This document shows positions 25,807 through 34,163 of a DNA stretch of 36,533 bases, piece by piece; positions within the stretch are counted from its first letter, which is position 1; every line of letters begins with the position of its first letter. The stretch comes from an uncultured Ignavibacterium sp. (GTDB lineage: Bacteria; Bacteroidota; Ignavibacteria; Ignavibacteriales; Ignavibacteriaceae), in NCBI GenBank assembly GCA_937934185.1, contig CALHAB010000143.1:1-36533 (forward strand). Reading direction: 5' to 3'. A program made the translations under genes and the position numbers. The notes under the pieces are model-generated. The model searched no databases, was not told the origin of the DNA, and was given only the letters and a program-made list of their open reading frames with translations.

Positions 25807-26154
25807 ATGGCAGAATTTAACACAACACTCAAAGAACAAGGTGATATAAGCATTATTAAACTTAAAGGTTTTCTTGATGCTCACACTGCACCTGTTCTTG
25901 AAAATAAATTTAATGAACTTATCAGCAACAGCAGATATAAAATTGTTGTTGACTTCAAAGATCTTGCTTACATAAGTTCAGCAGGATTGGGAGTGTTTAT
26001 GGCTTATATTGAAAAGGTTCGCGAGAATAATGGGGATATTAAACTTGCATCAATGAATGACAAGGTTTATAACATTTTTGATTTGCTTGGTTTTCCGCTT
26101 CTGTATGAAATATTTAAAACTGAAGAAGAGGCGGTAAAAAAATTCAGCGAGTAA
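25807..26154 (+). CDS. STAS-domain anti-sigma factor antagonist (RsbV-like)
   Basis: 115 residues, one STAS domain: ISIIKLKGFLDAHTAPVLENKF, then YKIVVDFKDLAYISSAGLGVF with phospho-acceptor S57/S58. The lack of extra domains fits an RsbV/SpoIIAA antagonist. Followed after 4 bases by the RsbW-like kinase gene, and then two PP2C phosphatases, which completes a partner-switching set. AAAGG precedes the ATG by about 8 bases. Confidence 0.94.
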   Translation: MAEFNTTLKEQGDISIIKLKGFLDAHTAPVLENKFNELISNSRYKIVVDFKDLAYISSAGLGVFMAYIEKVRENNGDIKLASMNDKVYNIFDLLGFPLLYEIFKTEEEAVKKFSE

Positions 26155-26158
26155 TGTT

Positions 26159-26581
26159 TTGAAAACAAAAAATTTAATAGTAAAAAGCAGAACAGAAAAT
26201 CTTTCGAAGATAAGAGAGTTTGTAAGTTCCAATGCTTCTGAAGCAGGATTCAGCAAAGATGAGATTGACAATATAATTCTTGCTGTTGATGAAGCTTGTA
26301 CAAATGTCATCAAACATGCCTACAAATATTCTCCGGATGAAGAAATACTTATAGAAATTAAATACAATAAATCTGCTTTTACTGTTACTATTGAAGATAA
26401 AGGGATTTCATTCGATCCCAACCTTATACCATCACCTGATCTGCAAAAATATCACCGTGAACATCGTGTCGGTGGACTTGGAATGTATCTGATGAAAACA
26501 CTCATGGATGAAGTTAAATATATTTCTGTGCCGGGAAAGTATAACCGTGTTTTGCTTACAAAGAAAATTACAGCAGCATAG
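26159..26581 (+). CDS. RsbW-like anti-sigma/serine kinase (HATPase_c_2)
   Basis: 140 residues, a stand-alone GHKL ATPase of the RsbW/SpoIIAB group. N-box AVDEACTNVIKHAYK, G1 IEDKGISFDP, and G2 box GGLGMYLMKTLMDEVKY are present, so ATP binding and kinase action on a STAS partner are expected. Starts at TTG 26159, four bases after the STAS stop; there is no ATG in range. It is 2 bases before the phosphatase gene, clearly one operon. The downstream target of this kinase (a sigma factor or another effector) is not identified; the adjacent ECF sigma has its own anti-sigma. Confidence 0.93.
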   Translation: MKTKNLIVKSRTENLSKIREFVSSNASEAGFSKDEIDNIILAVDEACTNVIKHAYKYSPDEEILIEIKYNKSAFTVTIEDKGISFDPNLIPSPDLQKYHREHRVGGLGMYLMKTLMDEVKYISVPGKYNRVLLTKKITAA

Positions 26582-26583
26582 CA

Positions 26584-28263
26584 ATGTCAGAAATTGAAAG
26601 CTTAAAAGTAAAAAGAAATTTAACTGCGCTTGTTGAGTTCAGTAAAATAATTAACTCAAGTCTCGATCTTGAATTCATTCTTAATAATGTATTACTAACT
26701 TGTTTAGGAAAATTTTTAGCAATCAGAGGTTTGGTTGCATTAAAAGAAGATAACAGATTTCGTCTTAAACTTTCCAAAGGAATCCCCGAAGAAGTCTTAA
26801 CTACTTTTCCTGATATGATTACTGATGGTGATTATGAATTCAACCAGGAATTAAATTCCTTTTTCAAATCAGCCCACTTAAAAATTTGTGAAAGAATTAA
26901 TTCATCAACTGGTTGTATTGGATTTGTTTGTCTCGGTGAAAAACTTAACGGAAAAGAATTTACAGAAGATGACAGAGAGTTTCTTAAAACGATTCTCAAC
27001 ATTGCAGCCACAGCAATTCAGAATTCACTAGTTGTTCAGGAATTAAAAAAAGTTAACCGTGAACTTGATTCACGTATTCAAAAATTAAATTCGTTGTTTG
27101 AACTTAGTAAAGAATTCGGCTTATTTTCAGAATCAACAAAAGTTTCGCGCTTACTTGTTTATTCTTTAATGGGACAGTTTCTTGTATCAAACTATGCAAT
27201 ATTAAATTTTGAAGGTTCTGCCATTCAGGTTCTTGAATCTAAATTTCAGATTGATGAACTATTAACAAGATTACGAAATTATGATTATCTGAAAATTGAT
27301 ACGCCGCTCGATAAAGAAAAATTAGAAAAAAATTTCTCTGGATTATTTGAATTAGGAGTTAACTTAATTGTTCCGATGCAAATTCAGGGAAGAGTTAAAG
27401 GATTAATTCTTCTTGGCAAACGCGTTAATAACCTGGAATACTCCGATTATGATATTGAGTTTATATATTCCGTTGGAAGTCTGGCGATCATTTCACTGGA
27501 AAACAGAAGATTATTCAAAGAAGCATTAGAAAAACAGAAGCTTGAAGAAGAACTTGAATTTGCAAGAGAGATTCAGCAAAATCTTTTACCATCTCAAATT
27601 CCAGTAACGAATAATTTTGATATTGCGGCAATCAATCTTTCATCAAAGCAGGTTGGAGGAGATTATTACGATATAATTAAAGTTGATGAAGGAAAATATA
27701 TTATTGCTATAGCTGATGTGTCAGGGAAAGGAATTCCTGCTTCATTGCTGATGGCTAATATACAGGCATTTCTGCAGGTTATCAGCAAACAAAATATAGA
27801 TATTGCTACAGCTACAGGTTTGATTAACGATTTAATTACTCAAAATACTTCCGACGGAAGATTTATTACTTTCTTCTGGGGGTTGCTTGATGATAATGAA
27901 AGGCGACTGACTTATGTTAATGCCGGACACAATCCTCCGATCCTTGTTCGCAATAACGAAATAATAAGATTATCCGAAGGAGGAATTATTCTCGGCGTTA
28001 TGAAAACTATGATGCCTTATAACAGTAATACAATTCAACTTGAAAGTGGTGATAAGATAATAATGTTTACAGACGGCGTTAGTGAAGCAATGAATCCATA
28101 TTCTCAGGAATTTTCAGAAGATCGGCTCGAAAAAATTGCACGCGATACTTCTAAACTAAACTCACAGGATACAATGAACAGAGTCAGAGAAGAAATTGAA
28201 GAGTTTGTACAAGGTGCAGCACAATCTGATGATTTAACATTGATGATTATAAGAGTTAAATAA
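26584..28263 (+). CDS. GAF-GAF-SpoIIE serine phosphatase (RsbU-like)
   Basis: 559 residues, soluble. Two GAF-type sensor domains (about 5-165 and 175-315), a helical linker (about 318-345, ELEFAREIQQNLLP), and a PP2C SpoIIE phosphatase domain to the end. Metal-binding acids are intact: D360 (GGDYYD), D378 (ADVSGKG), D497 (FTDGVSEA) and D549/D550 (SDDLTL). It should dephosphorylate the STAS partner and turn the switch on in response to a cytosolic cue sensed by GAF. Operon with STAS and RsbW upstream and a second phosphatase 3 bases downstream. Confidence 0.94.
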   Translation: MSEIESLKVKRNLTALVEFSKIINSSLDLEFILNNVLLTCLGKFLAIRGLVALKEDNRFRLKLSKGIPEEVLTTFPDMITDGDYEFNQELNSFFKSAHLKICERINSSTGCIGFVCLGEKLNGKEFTEDDREFLKTILNIAATAIQNSLVVQELKKVNRELDSRIQKLNSLFELSKEFGLFSESTKVSRLLVYSLMGQFLVSNYAILNFEGSAIQVLESKFQIDELLTRLRNYDYLKIDTPLDKEKLEKNFSGLFELGVNLIVPMQIQGRVKGLILLGKRVNNLEYSDYDIEFIYSVGSLAIISLENRRLFKEALEKQKLEEELEFAREIQQNLLPSQIPVTNNFDIAAINLSSKQVGGDYYDIIKVDEGKYIIAIADVSGKGIPASLLMANIQAFLQVISKQNIDIATATGLINDLITQNTSDGRFITFFWGLLDDNERRLTYVNAGHNPPILVRNNEIIRLSEGGIILGVMKTMMPYNSNTIQLESGDKIIMFTDGVSEAMNPYSQEFSEDRLEKIARDTSKLNSQDTMNRVREEIEEFVQGAAQSDDLTLMIIRVK

Positions 28264-28265
28264 AA

Positions 28266-30827
28266 ATGAACAGACTTATAACATTTTTTTATAAGCACAA
28301 AACACGGTTTGTTTCATCGCTCACTATTGTACTTGGTCTTTTGGCATTAGGGAATATTTATGTTTCTTTGAATATTAATGTTACTTCAAATGATGAATGT
28401 CTTTGGGTTGGGAAAAGGATAAATCAGGATAGTATTGCTTATTTTTTTGATTATGTGAAAGAAGACGGAGTTGCCTGGCAGGCGGGGATTAGAGACGGTG
28501 ATCAGCTAATAAAAATTAATAATCAGATTGTTAAAAATGACCAGCAGGCACAGTTAGTTCTGAATACTGTTAAGAGTGGAGATTATGCTGACTATGTAGT
28601 TAAAAAATCTGATGGTAGATTGTTTGAAACGAAAGTTCGTGTTAAAAAGCTTATTAACTTTGGTGCGCTTACTTTTAACCTGAGTTCGTTAATCTGGTTA
28701 ATTATTGGTTTTATTGTATATAGTGCAAGACCTGATGGAAAGCAGCAGAAACTTTTCTTTATGCTCGGAGTCTTTTATGTGTTATCTACTTTTTTCAATT
28801 TCTTTCCTCAGAATGCTAAACTTTTTGAAATTGTTCAGCAATATCAAGTTGGAAGTCTGATTATTTATACTCTCGCATCAATCGGTGCATCTGCATTACC
28901 ATTTACTTTTTTATACTTCATCTGGAATTTCTTCAGACCGTTAAAGTTTGCTCAAAATAAGTGGCTTAAGAGAACTTTCATTTTAATCCCTTTAATTCTG
29001 TTTTTATATAGTATGTCTTTGATTGAAAAACTATTCTTACCTTCAATGGAAATCTTTTATGACTTTAGGAAATTTCAAAATCTACTGGGAGTCTTAAATG
29101 CTATTGCAAATATTTCGGCAGGTATTACTTTAATTTTTATTTACTTCAAGGAAAAAGATAAGTATAAAAGAAAACCAATTCTTATTATCAGTTTCGCCTT
29201 TCTGCTGGTTCTTATTGTCCAGATTTATTTAGCAACAATTGCTCCTGCACTGGCTGATACAATATTTAATTCACCGGAATACTATGCACCGATTATTCTG
29301 CTGATATTAATCCCTGTATTTTTTGCCTATGCAATCTTTAAGTATCATTTATTAGATGTGAGTGATGTATTAAAGAATACAATTTTTTACAGTGTTGCTA
29401 CTGCTGCAGTAGTTGCAATTTATTTTTTATCGGTTTATGGATTAGGACACAGCTTAAGCAGTTTAATTGGTTTTGGCAATGAAGGTTTTATTGCAATCGT
29501 CCTCTTCATGATTTTTGCAATCCGGTTTCAATCAACAAAAGAAAAAGCACTTAAATTTATAACACAAAAATTTTATCCGGAAGAATTTGCTTTTCAGAGT
29601 GTGTTAATAAAATTCAGTAATGAAATTTCAACAGTCGTTGGTAAAGAAAATATTCTCAATCTTACATTAAATACTTTTGTTAATTCACTTAAGCTTAAAA
29701 AATTTGCAATACTGCTAAGCAATAACAATCCCGGACAGTTAAAACTGGTTCGTCATTTTGGATTTAAACAAATTAATTGTGAATTAGACCGCAGTATTAT
29801 TCAGAATTATTATGATGATAATGCTCAAATAAAAGAATACCCTGAAATTGGCAGAGATATTTTTAGAAAATTGTTCGGGGATAAAGCTGAAATTCTGATT
29901 GATGAAGAAGTTTATACTATTATACCATTAATAGTAAAATCAAAAGTAATTGGTGCACTACTATTTGGCTTAAAGTATTCAGGCTCACAATTTTCAGGAA
30001 AGGATATCGAACTGCTATATGCCGCCGCAAATCAGCTTGCTGTTGCAATAGAAAATGCGCGGCTGTATCAAACTGAAGTTGAAAAGCAAAAAATTGATCA
30101 CGATCTGGAAATCGCCAGAAATATTCAAAAGAGTCTTTTGCCATCCTGTATTCCTGATGTGAATGGATTTGATATCTGCGGTGTAATGGTTCCTGCTATG
30201 CATGTCGGTGGCGACTATTATGATTTAATAAAAATTGATGACAATAAAATTTTTGTGGCAGTCGGAGATGTTTCGGGTAAAGGTTTGTCAGCATCGCTTT
30301 ATATGGCAAAGCTCCAAACTATAATGCAGCTTTATTGTAAGAGCGGAAGTACGCCTAAAGAAATCCTTATTGAGGCAAACAAACTTCTGTATAACTCTTT
30401 AGATGCCGGTTCATTTATAACCTTATCTTTGGCTTTGTTTGATAAAGAAAACAGGAAAGTCAAATTTTGTAGGGCAGGGCATTTACCGCTTCTGATTAAT
30501 GAAAATGGCAGTTCAAAATTATTAAAGACTAAAGGAATTGCTCTTGGTCTGGATGAAGGAGCACTTTTTGAAATTAATCTGGAAGAACTTGAAATTGAAC
30601 TTAAGCCCGGACAAATATTTTCATTTTTCTCTGATGGGATTACTGAAGCTATGAATGAAAATAATGAATTATTTGGCGAAGCGAGATTGTTAAAAATTTT
30701 TAACGAAAATCATCACATCCATTCTACAATGATAATGGATATTATTGAAAATGAAGTTAAGAATTTTATGGGAGAAGCCGAACAACACGATGATATGACA
30801 ATGGTAATTGTGAAAACCAGATTCTGA
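28266..30827 (+). CDS. TM-PDZ-polytopic-GAF-SpoIIE membrane phosphatase
   Basis: 853 residues. One membrane helix (about 13-35); an extracytoplasmic PDZ-like segment (about 55-118, GVAWQAGIRDGDQLIKINNQIV is the binding-loop and helix pattern); about eight or nine further helices (about 123-420, including FAYAIFKYHLLDVSDV before the last helices, as in many 7TM sensor kinases); a GAF domain (about 440-605); a linker (LEIARNIQKSLLP); and a SpoIIE phosphatase. Metal acids are all present: D650, D668, D790, D842 and D843. It would couple an envelope signal to the same STAS/RsbW switch. It starts 3 bases after the soluble phosphatase. Confidence 0.9.
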   Translation: MNRLITFFYKHKTRFVSSLTIVLGLLALGNIYVSLNINVTSNDECLWVGKRINQDSIAYFFDYVKEDGVAWQAGIRDGDQLIKINNQIVKNDQQAQLVLNTVKSGDYADYVVKKSDGRLFETKVRVKKLINFGALTFNLSSLIWLIIGFIVYSARPDGKQQKLFFMLGVFYVLSTFFNFFPQNAKLFEIVQQYQVGSLIIYTLASIGASALPFTFLYFIWNFFRPLKFAQNKWLKRTFILIPLILFLYSMSLIEKLFLPSMEIFYDFRKFQNLLGVLNAIANISAGITLIFIYFKEKDKYKRKPILIISFAFLLVLIVQIYLATIAPALADTIFNSPEYYAPIILLILIPVFFAYAIFKYHLLDVSDVLKNTIFYSVATAAVVAIYFLSVYGLGHSLSSLIGFGNEGFIAIVLFMIFAIRFQSTKEKALKFITQKFYPEEFAFQSVLIKFSNEISTVVGKENILNLTLNTFVNSLKLKKFAILLSNNNPGQLKLVRHFGFKQINCELDRSIIQNYYDDNAQIKEYPEIGRDIFRKLFGDKAEILIDEEVYTIIPLIVKSKVIGALLFGLKYSGSQFSGKDIELLYAAANQLAVAIENARLYQTEVEKQKIDHDLEIARNIQKSLLPSCIPDVNGFDICGVMVPAMHVGGDYYDLIKIDDNKIFVAVGDVSGKGLSASLYMAKLQTIMQLYCKSGSTPKEILIEANKLLYNSLDAGSFITLSLALFDKENRKVKFCRAGHLPLLINENGSSKLLKTKGIALGLDEGALFEINLEELEIELKPGQIFSFFSDGITEAMNENNELFGEARLLKIFNENHHIHSTMIMDIIENEVKNFMGEAEQHDDMTMVIVKTRF

Positions 30828-30850
30828 TCATTAAAAAAGGAGAATTCACG

Positions 30851-31999
30851 ATGAGAATAATAATAATCCTGATCTTTTCTTTTATTTCTGCATTTCCACA
30901 GGTAAATATTCAGGAAACTCAGGTAACTGATGGTGTAGTTCATAAAAAAATTCTGAATATGAACGATACTCTGGTCATTAATATCCTGAAAGTTGATATT
31001 CAAAAACCTGATCTTACAATCCTTACAGTAAAAGCAAATGAACTTTTAAATACAAAAGAAACTACAAGTCAGATGGTTACGCGGTATAAACTTTCCGGGT
31101 ATGATGTAATCGCTGCCATCAATGCTGATTTTTTTGAAGCTGACGGTGAAGTTATCAGTAATATGATTTCCAAAGGTGAAATAGTAAAAGCAGTGAAATT
31201 TTCTGACTCACCATTTAATCCATTCACTAATTCACAAATCGCTTCCGATGATGATGATAATCTTTACATAGAACAATTTGTATTCAGCGGTAATCTTATA
31301 ATTCCAAACGGTAATGTTGAAGAAATAAGGAGAGTAAATTCAAAACCTGATAGCAATTCAATAACTCTGTATAATCATTTTCAGGGCAAAACTACACCAC
31401 CTTTATCCAAAGAATGGTATGTTGTTGATTTTGTGTTATTCCCTTTGCAGTCTGTTGGTGATACACTAATATTTATTACTACAGCAAAGACAACTTTAAG
31501 AAATTTTGAAATTCCAAAAGAAGGATTAATTCTTTCTGCAAATAATAAATATGCATATTACCTTGACAGAGAAATAAAGATAGGTGATACAGTAAAAATT
31601 GTTTTTAACTATTCACCGAGATTAAAAAATATAAAATCTTTAACCGGCGGTTGGCCATTGTTGATAAAAGATGGAATGAATATGATAAGATGGAATCCTT
31701 CGATAGAAGGAGTGATTGAAAATTTTTCTGAACAAAGACATCCAAGAAGCGGTATCGGATTTTCTGCAGATAAAAGCACATTGTTTCTGATTACAGTTGA
31801 CGGAAGACAGCAGATGAGCAGGGGAATGACACTTCTTGAGTTTGCTGACCTTATGATTAACGAAGGAATTTATAATGGTCTTAATCTCGACGGAGGCGGC
31901 TCAACAACAATGGTGATAAAAGATAAAGTTGTTAACAGCCCTTCTGATGCTACAGGAGAAAGATTAGTCGGAAATTGTCTGATGGTCATTCGTAAATAA
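30851..31999 (+). CDS. Exported phosphodiester glycosidase-like protein (NAGPA domain)
   Basis: 382 residues. Short signal peptide (MRIIIILIFSFISAFPQ), then a catalytic region of the NAGPA/DUF2233 family: IAAINADFFEADGEVI (about 90-105), SLTGGWPLLIKDG, RHPRSGIGFS, FLITVDGRQQMSRGMTLLEFADLM and LNLDGGGSTTMVIKDKVV. The best-known member uncovers mannose-6-phosphate by releasing GlcNAc from a phosphodiester; bacterial members act on wall or exopolysaccharide phosphodiesters. A polysaccharide or peptidoglycan-linked substrate in the periplasm is the likely role. It lies 23 bases after the phosphatase with an AGGAG site, so it may be cotranscribed and an output of the switch. Confidence 0.9.
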   Translation: MRIIIILIFSFISAFPQVNIQETQVTDGVVHKKILNMNDTLVINILKVDIQKPDLTILTVKANELLNTKETTSQMVTRYKLSGYDVIAAINADFFEADGEVISNMISKGEIVKAVKFSDSPFNPFTNSQIASDDDDNLYIEQFVFSGNLIIPNGNVEEIRRVNSKPDSNSITLYNHFQGKTTPPLSKEWYVVDFVLFPLQSVGDTLIFITTAKTTLRNFEIPKEGLILSANNKYAYYLDREIKIGDTVKIVFNYSPRLKNIKSLTGGWPLLIKDGMNMIRWNPSIEGVIENFSEQRHPRSGIGFSADKSTLFLITVDGRQQMSRGMTLLEFADLMINEGIYNGLNLDGGGSTTMVIKDKVVNSPSDATGERLVGNCLMVIRK

Positions 32000-32035
32000 T
32001 TTTTTGCAGAAGATAAAAACAGACAATTAGATATA

Positions 32036-32887
32036 TCAGAAAGAATAAGTTATACCGAATAATTCGTAGTATTGCGAATTATTCAGTTCGGGATTATTTG
32101 AACTTGAGTTATTGGATCCGGAGCTATCATCAAATTTAACAACAGCTTTACCTATAAAATACCCAATCGCTGCTCCCATTATAGTATCGGATAACCAGTG
32201 ATTATCACTGTACATTCTCTGCCAGACGGTTAACAATGCCAGAGAGTAAAGCCCAACTGAAGCATAAGTATTATCTATTCTGTCAGAGAGAATGGATGAT
32301 AAAGTAAAAGCGACAGTACTGTGACCTGAAGGGAATGCCATATAATCATTTTCAGTTTGAAAAAATCTGAAAGTTAAGTGATCATCATTTGTATAAGGTC
32401 TGCTTCTGCCTGTTACAAATTTTACTACAGTTGTTGTTAATCCGGCATAAAATAAACCTTCAATTAACATTCTGCCTGTAATTGCTAATTCTTTGTTTCT
32501 GGATATTTTTCCGCCGAGATATAAAGTTCCCGACAAAATTCCGGCATAAGAAATTTCTCCGTATAGTCTTCCGACCGTTGAGATATCATCTAAAGTTTCA
32601 CACCTTGTGTTTAACCATAAATCTCTGTTGTCCTGATCTAAAAAAGTTGAAGAGCCGGTTAAAGCAATAATTGAAGTCAAGGTTATCCAATCTTTTTTAT
32701 CAAACCTTCCTGGTGCATTAAAAAGTTTTTCTCCGGTGTGGAAAAAAGATTTTAGATCATCATTTATCGAAGGAAAGCTTTCTGATTGATTTTGAACTAT
32801 GTTGGTATTTTGACAGTAAATTGTAGTACTAGAAATGAAAAGTAAATTGAAAAATATCTTCAATATTATATTTCTTATTTCAAGCAT
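32036..32887 (-). CDS. PAP2-family membrane phosphatase
   Basis: 283 residues with a signal-like N-terminus (about 5-24) and several later hydrophobic helices. The three-part phosphatase signature is intact: K156-x6-R163-P164 (KFVTGRSRP), PSGH (186-189), and R224-x5-H230-x3-D234. Members dephosphorylate undecaprenyl pyrophosphate, phosphatidic acid or phosphatidylglycerol phosphate; the long soluble N-terminus and outward-facing site are typical of Bacteroidota/Chlorobiota members whose substrate is not known. It is a single minus-strand gene convergent with the glycosidase gene (36 bases between stops). Confidence 0.92.
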   Translation of the reverse strand: MLEIRNIILKIFFNLLFISSTTIYCQNTNIVQNQSESFPSINDDLKSFFHTGEKLFNAPGRFDKKDWITLTSIIALTGSSTFLDQDNRDLWLNTRCETLDDISTVGRLYGEISYAGILSGTLYLGGKISRNKELAITGRMLIEGLFYAGLTTTVVKFVTGRSRPYTNDDHLTFRFFQTENDYMAFPSGHSTVAFTLSSILSDRIDNTYASVGLYSLALLTVWQRMYSDNHWLSDTIMGAAIGYFIGKAVVKFDDSSGSNNSSSNNPELNNSQYYELFGITYSF

Positions 32888-32943
32888 TAAACAAGTTTAA
32901 TTATGTTAAGTTTTAATGAAAACCTAAAAAGAAATTGTTAGAA

Positions 32944-32974
32944 AACAAAAAAGCCGATGAATAAATCATCGGCT
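32944..32974 (-). terminator. Rho-independent terminator of the secD-secF transcript
   Basis: On the minus strand, AGCCGATGA (32974-32966) pairs with TCATCGGCT (32960-32952) with a 5-base loop, followed by a T-run. It lies 22 bases after the secF stop and before the PAP2 gene. Confidence 0.92.
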
Positions 32975-32996
32975 AAGTGAAAAGCAATTATATTTC

Positions 32997-34139
32997 TTAT
33001 GAGAATTGTACTTTCTTTTTAGTCTTCTGTGCATAATCAAGTACCATAGCAGATGCCACGAAGATAGAAGAATAAGTTCCTATAATAATTCCGAATAACA
33101 GTGTAAATGAAAATGCTCTTAAAACATCTCCACCAAGCAGAAACAGAACAAACACTGCGAGCAATGTTGTAACACCTGTAATGATTGTTCTGCTCATTGT
33201 CTGATTAATGCTTTTATTTATCAGCTCTTCTAATCCCATAGTTTTATGAATTTTCATGTTCTCTCTTATTCTGTCAAATACAATTACTGTATCGTTAATT
33301 GAGTAACCAACAAGAGTAAGAAATGCTGCGACAACAGGCAAATCGATTTCCAGATTTAATCCTGGAATTAAACCATAGAGCACAGCATATAAACCAACAG
33401 TAATAAGTACATCGTGGAACAAAGCTGTTACTGCACCAACAGCGAAAACAAATTTAAACCTGAAACCCAGGTAAATTAAAATTACCAGAAGTGAAAGCAG
33501 AACTGCCAGTACAGCATCCCTTTTTAATTCCTCACCGATTTTAGGACCAACTCTGTCTTCTTTTACAACCTGAAAAGGATTGTCTTTAACTTTTTCACGG
33601 AGTACTTCTTTAATCCAATCAGCAATACCAACCCGAACGAGCATTTGCTTGTTATCAAGCTCTTCGGAAACTTTTCCTGTTTGAAATCCTAGTGCAAAAA
33701 GTTCAGCAATCATTGTATTAGTGGTATCAGGATTAGTAAACTCAATTGTAACAGAGTTAATAGTAGAATCAACTAACTGGTAAGGAACACCAGGCAGAAT
33801 TTTATTAATATTTTCTCTGATTCTTTCTACTACTTTAGGATAAATTTCTTTTGGTATTTCCTGTAACTCTGTTCTAACAAGTATTCCGGTTTCTGCACCG
33901 AATGTTCTTACTTCTACTGCACCGAGTCCGATGTTTGCTAAATCATTTCTGATTGTAGCAACATCAACAGGTTTTTCAAACTGAAGAACAATTTCACTGC
34001 CGCCTTTGAAATCAATTCCGAATACCAGTCCACGGAATACAACATTAAGCATTCCGATTAAAAATAATGCGAGAGAGAGAATGTAGAATGTTTTTCTCAT
34101 TCCCATCCAATTGACATTTAAGTTATGAAATATTCTCAT
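32997..34139 (-). CDS. secF: Protein translocase subunit SecF
   Basis: Works with SecD to drive late steps of Sec export with the proton motive force. 380 residues, longer than the roughly 310 usual, the extra length being in the first periplasmic loop (about 45-200). N-terminal helix, then GIDFKGGSEI (41-50), a periplasmic domain, and a C-terminal group of helices with GYSINDTVIVFDRIRENM and the final FGIIIGTYSSIFVASA. 24 bases downstream of secD, cotranscribed. Confidence 0.97.
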   Translation of the reverse strand: MRIFHNLNVNWMGMRKTFYILSLALFLIGMLNVVFRGLVFGIDFKGGSEIVLQFEKPVDVATIRNDLANIGLGAVEVRTFGAETGILVRTELQEIPKEIYPKVVERIRENINKILPGVPYQLVDSTINSVTIEFTNPDTTNTMIAELFALGFQTGKVSEELDNKQMLVRVGIADWIKEVLREKVKDNPFQVVKEDRVGPKIGEELKRDAVLAVLLSLLVILIYLGFRFKFVFAVGAVTALFHDVLITVGLYAVLYGLIPGLNLEIDLPVVAAFLTLVGYSINDTVIVFDRIRENMKIHKTMGLEELINKSINQTMSRTIITGVTTLLAVFVLFLLGGDVLRAFSFTLLFGIIIGTYSSIFVASAMVLDYAQKTKKKVQFS

Positions 34140-34163
34140 TGAACAATAAACTCCTTAATCTTT

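Noticed and set aside
26568-26777. Antisense open frames inside the phosphatase, histidine kinase, SecD and other genes
   Set aside because: They follow the codon structure of confirmed genes on the other strand and show no independent ribosome site or protein-like sequence.
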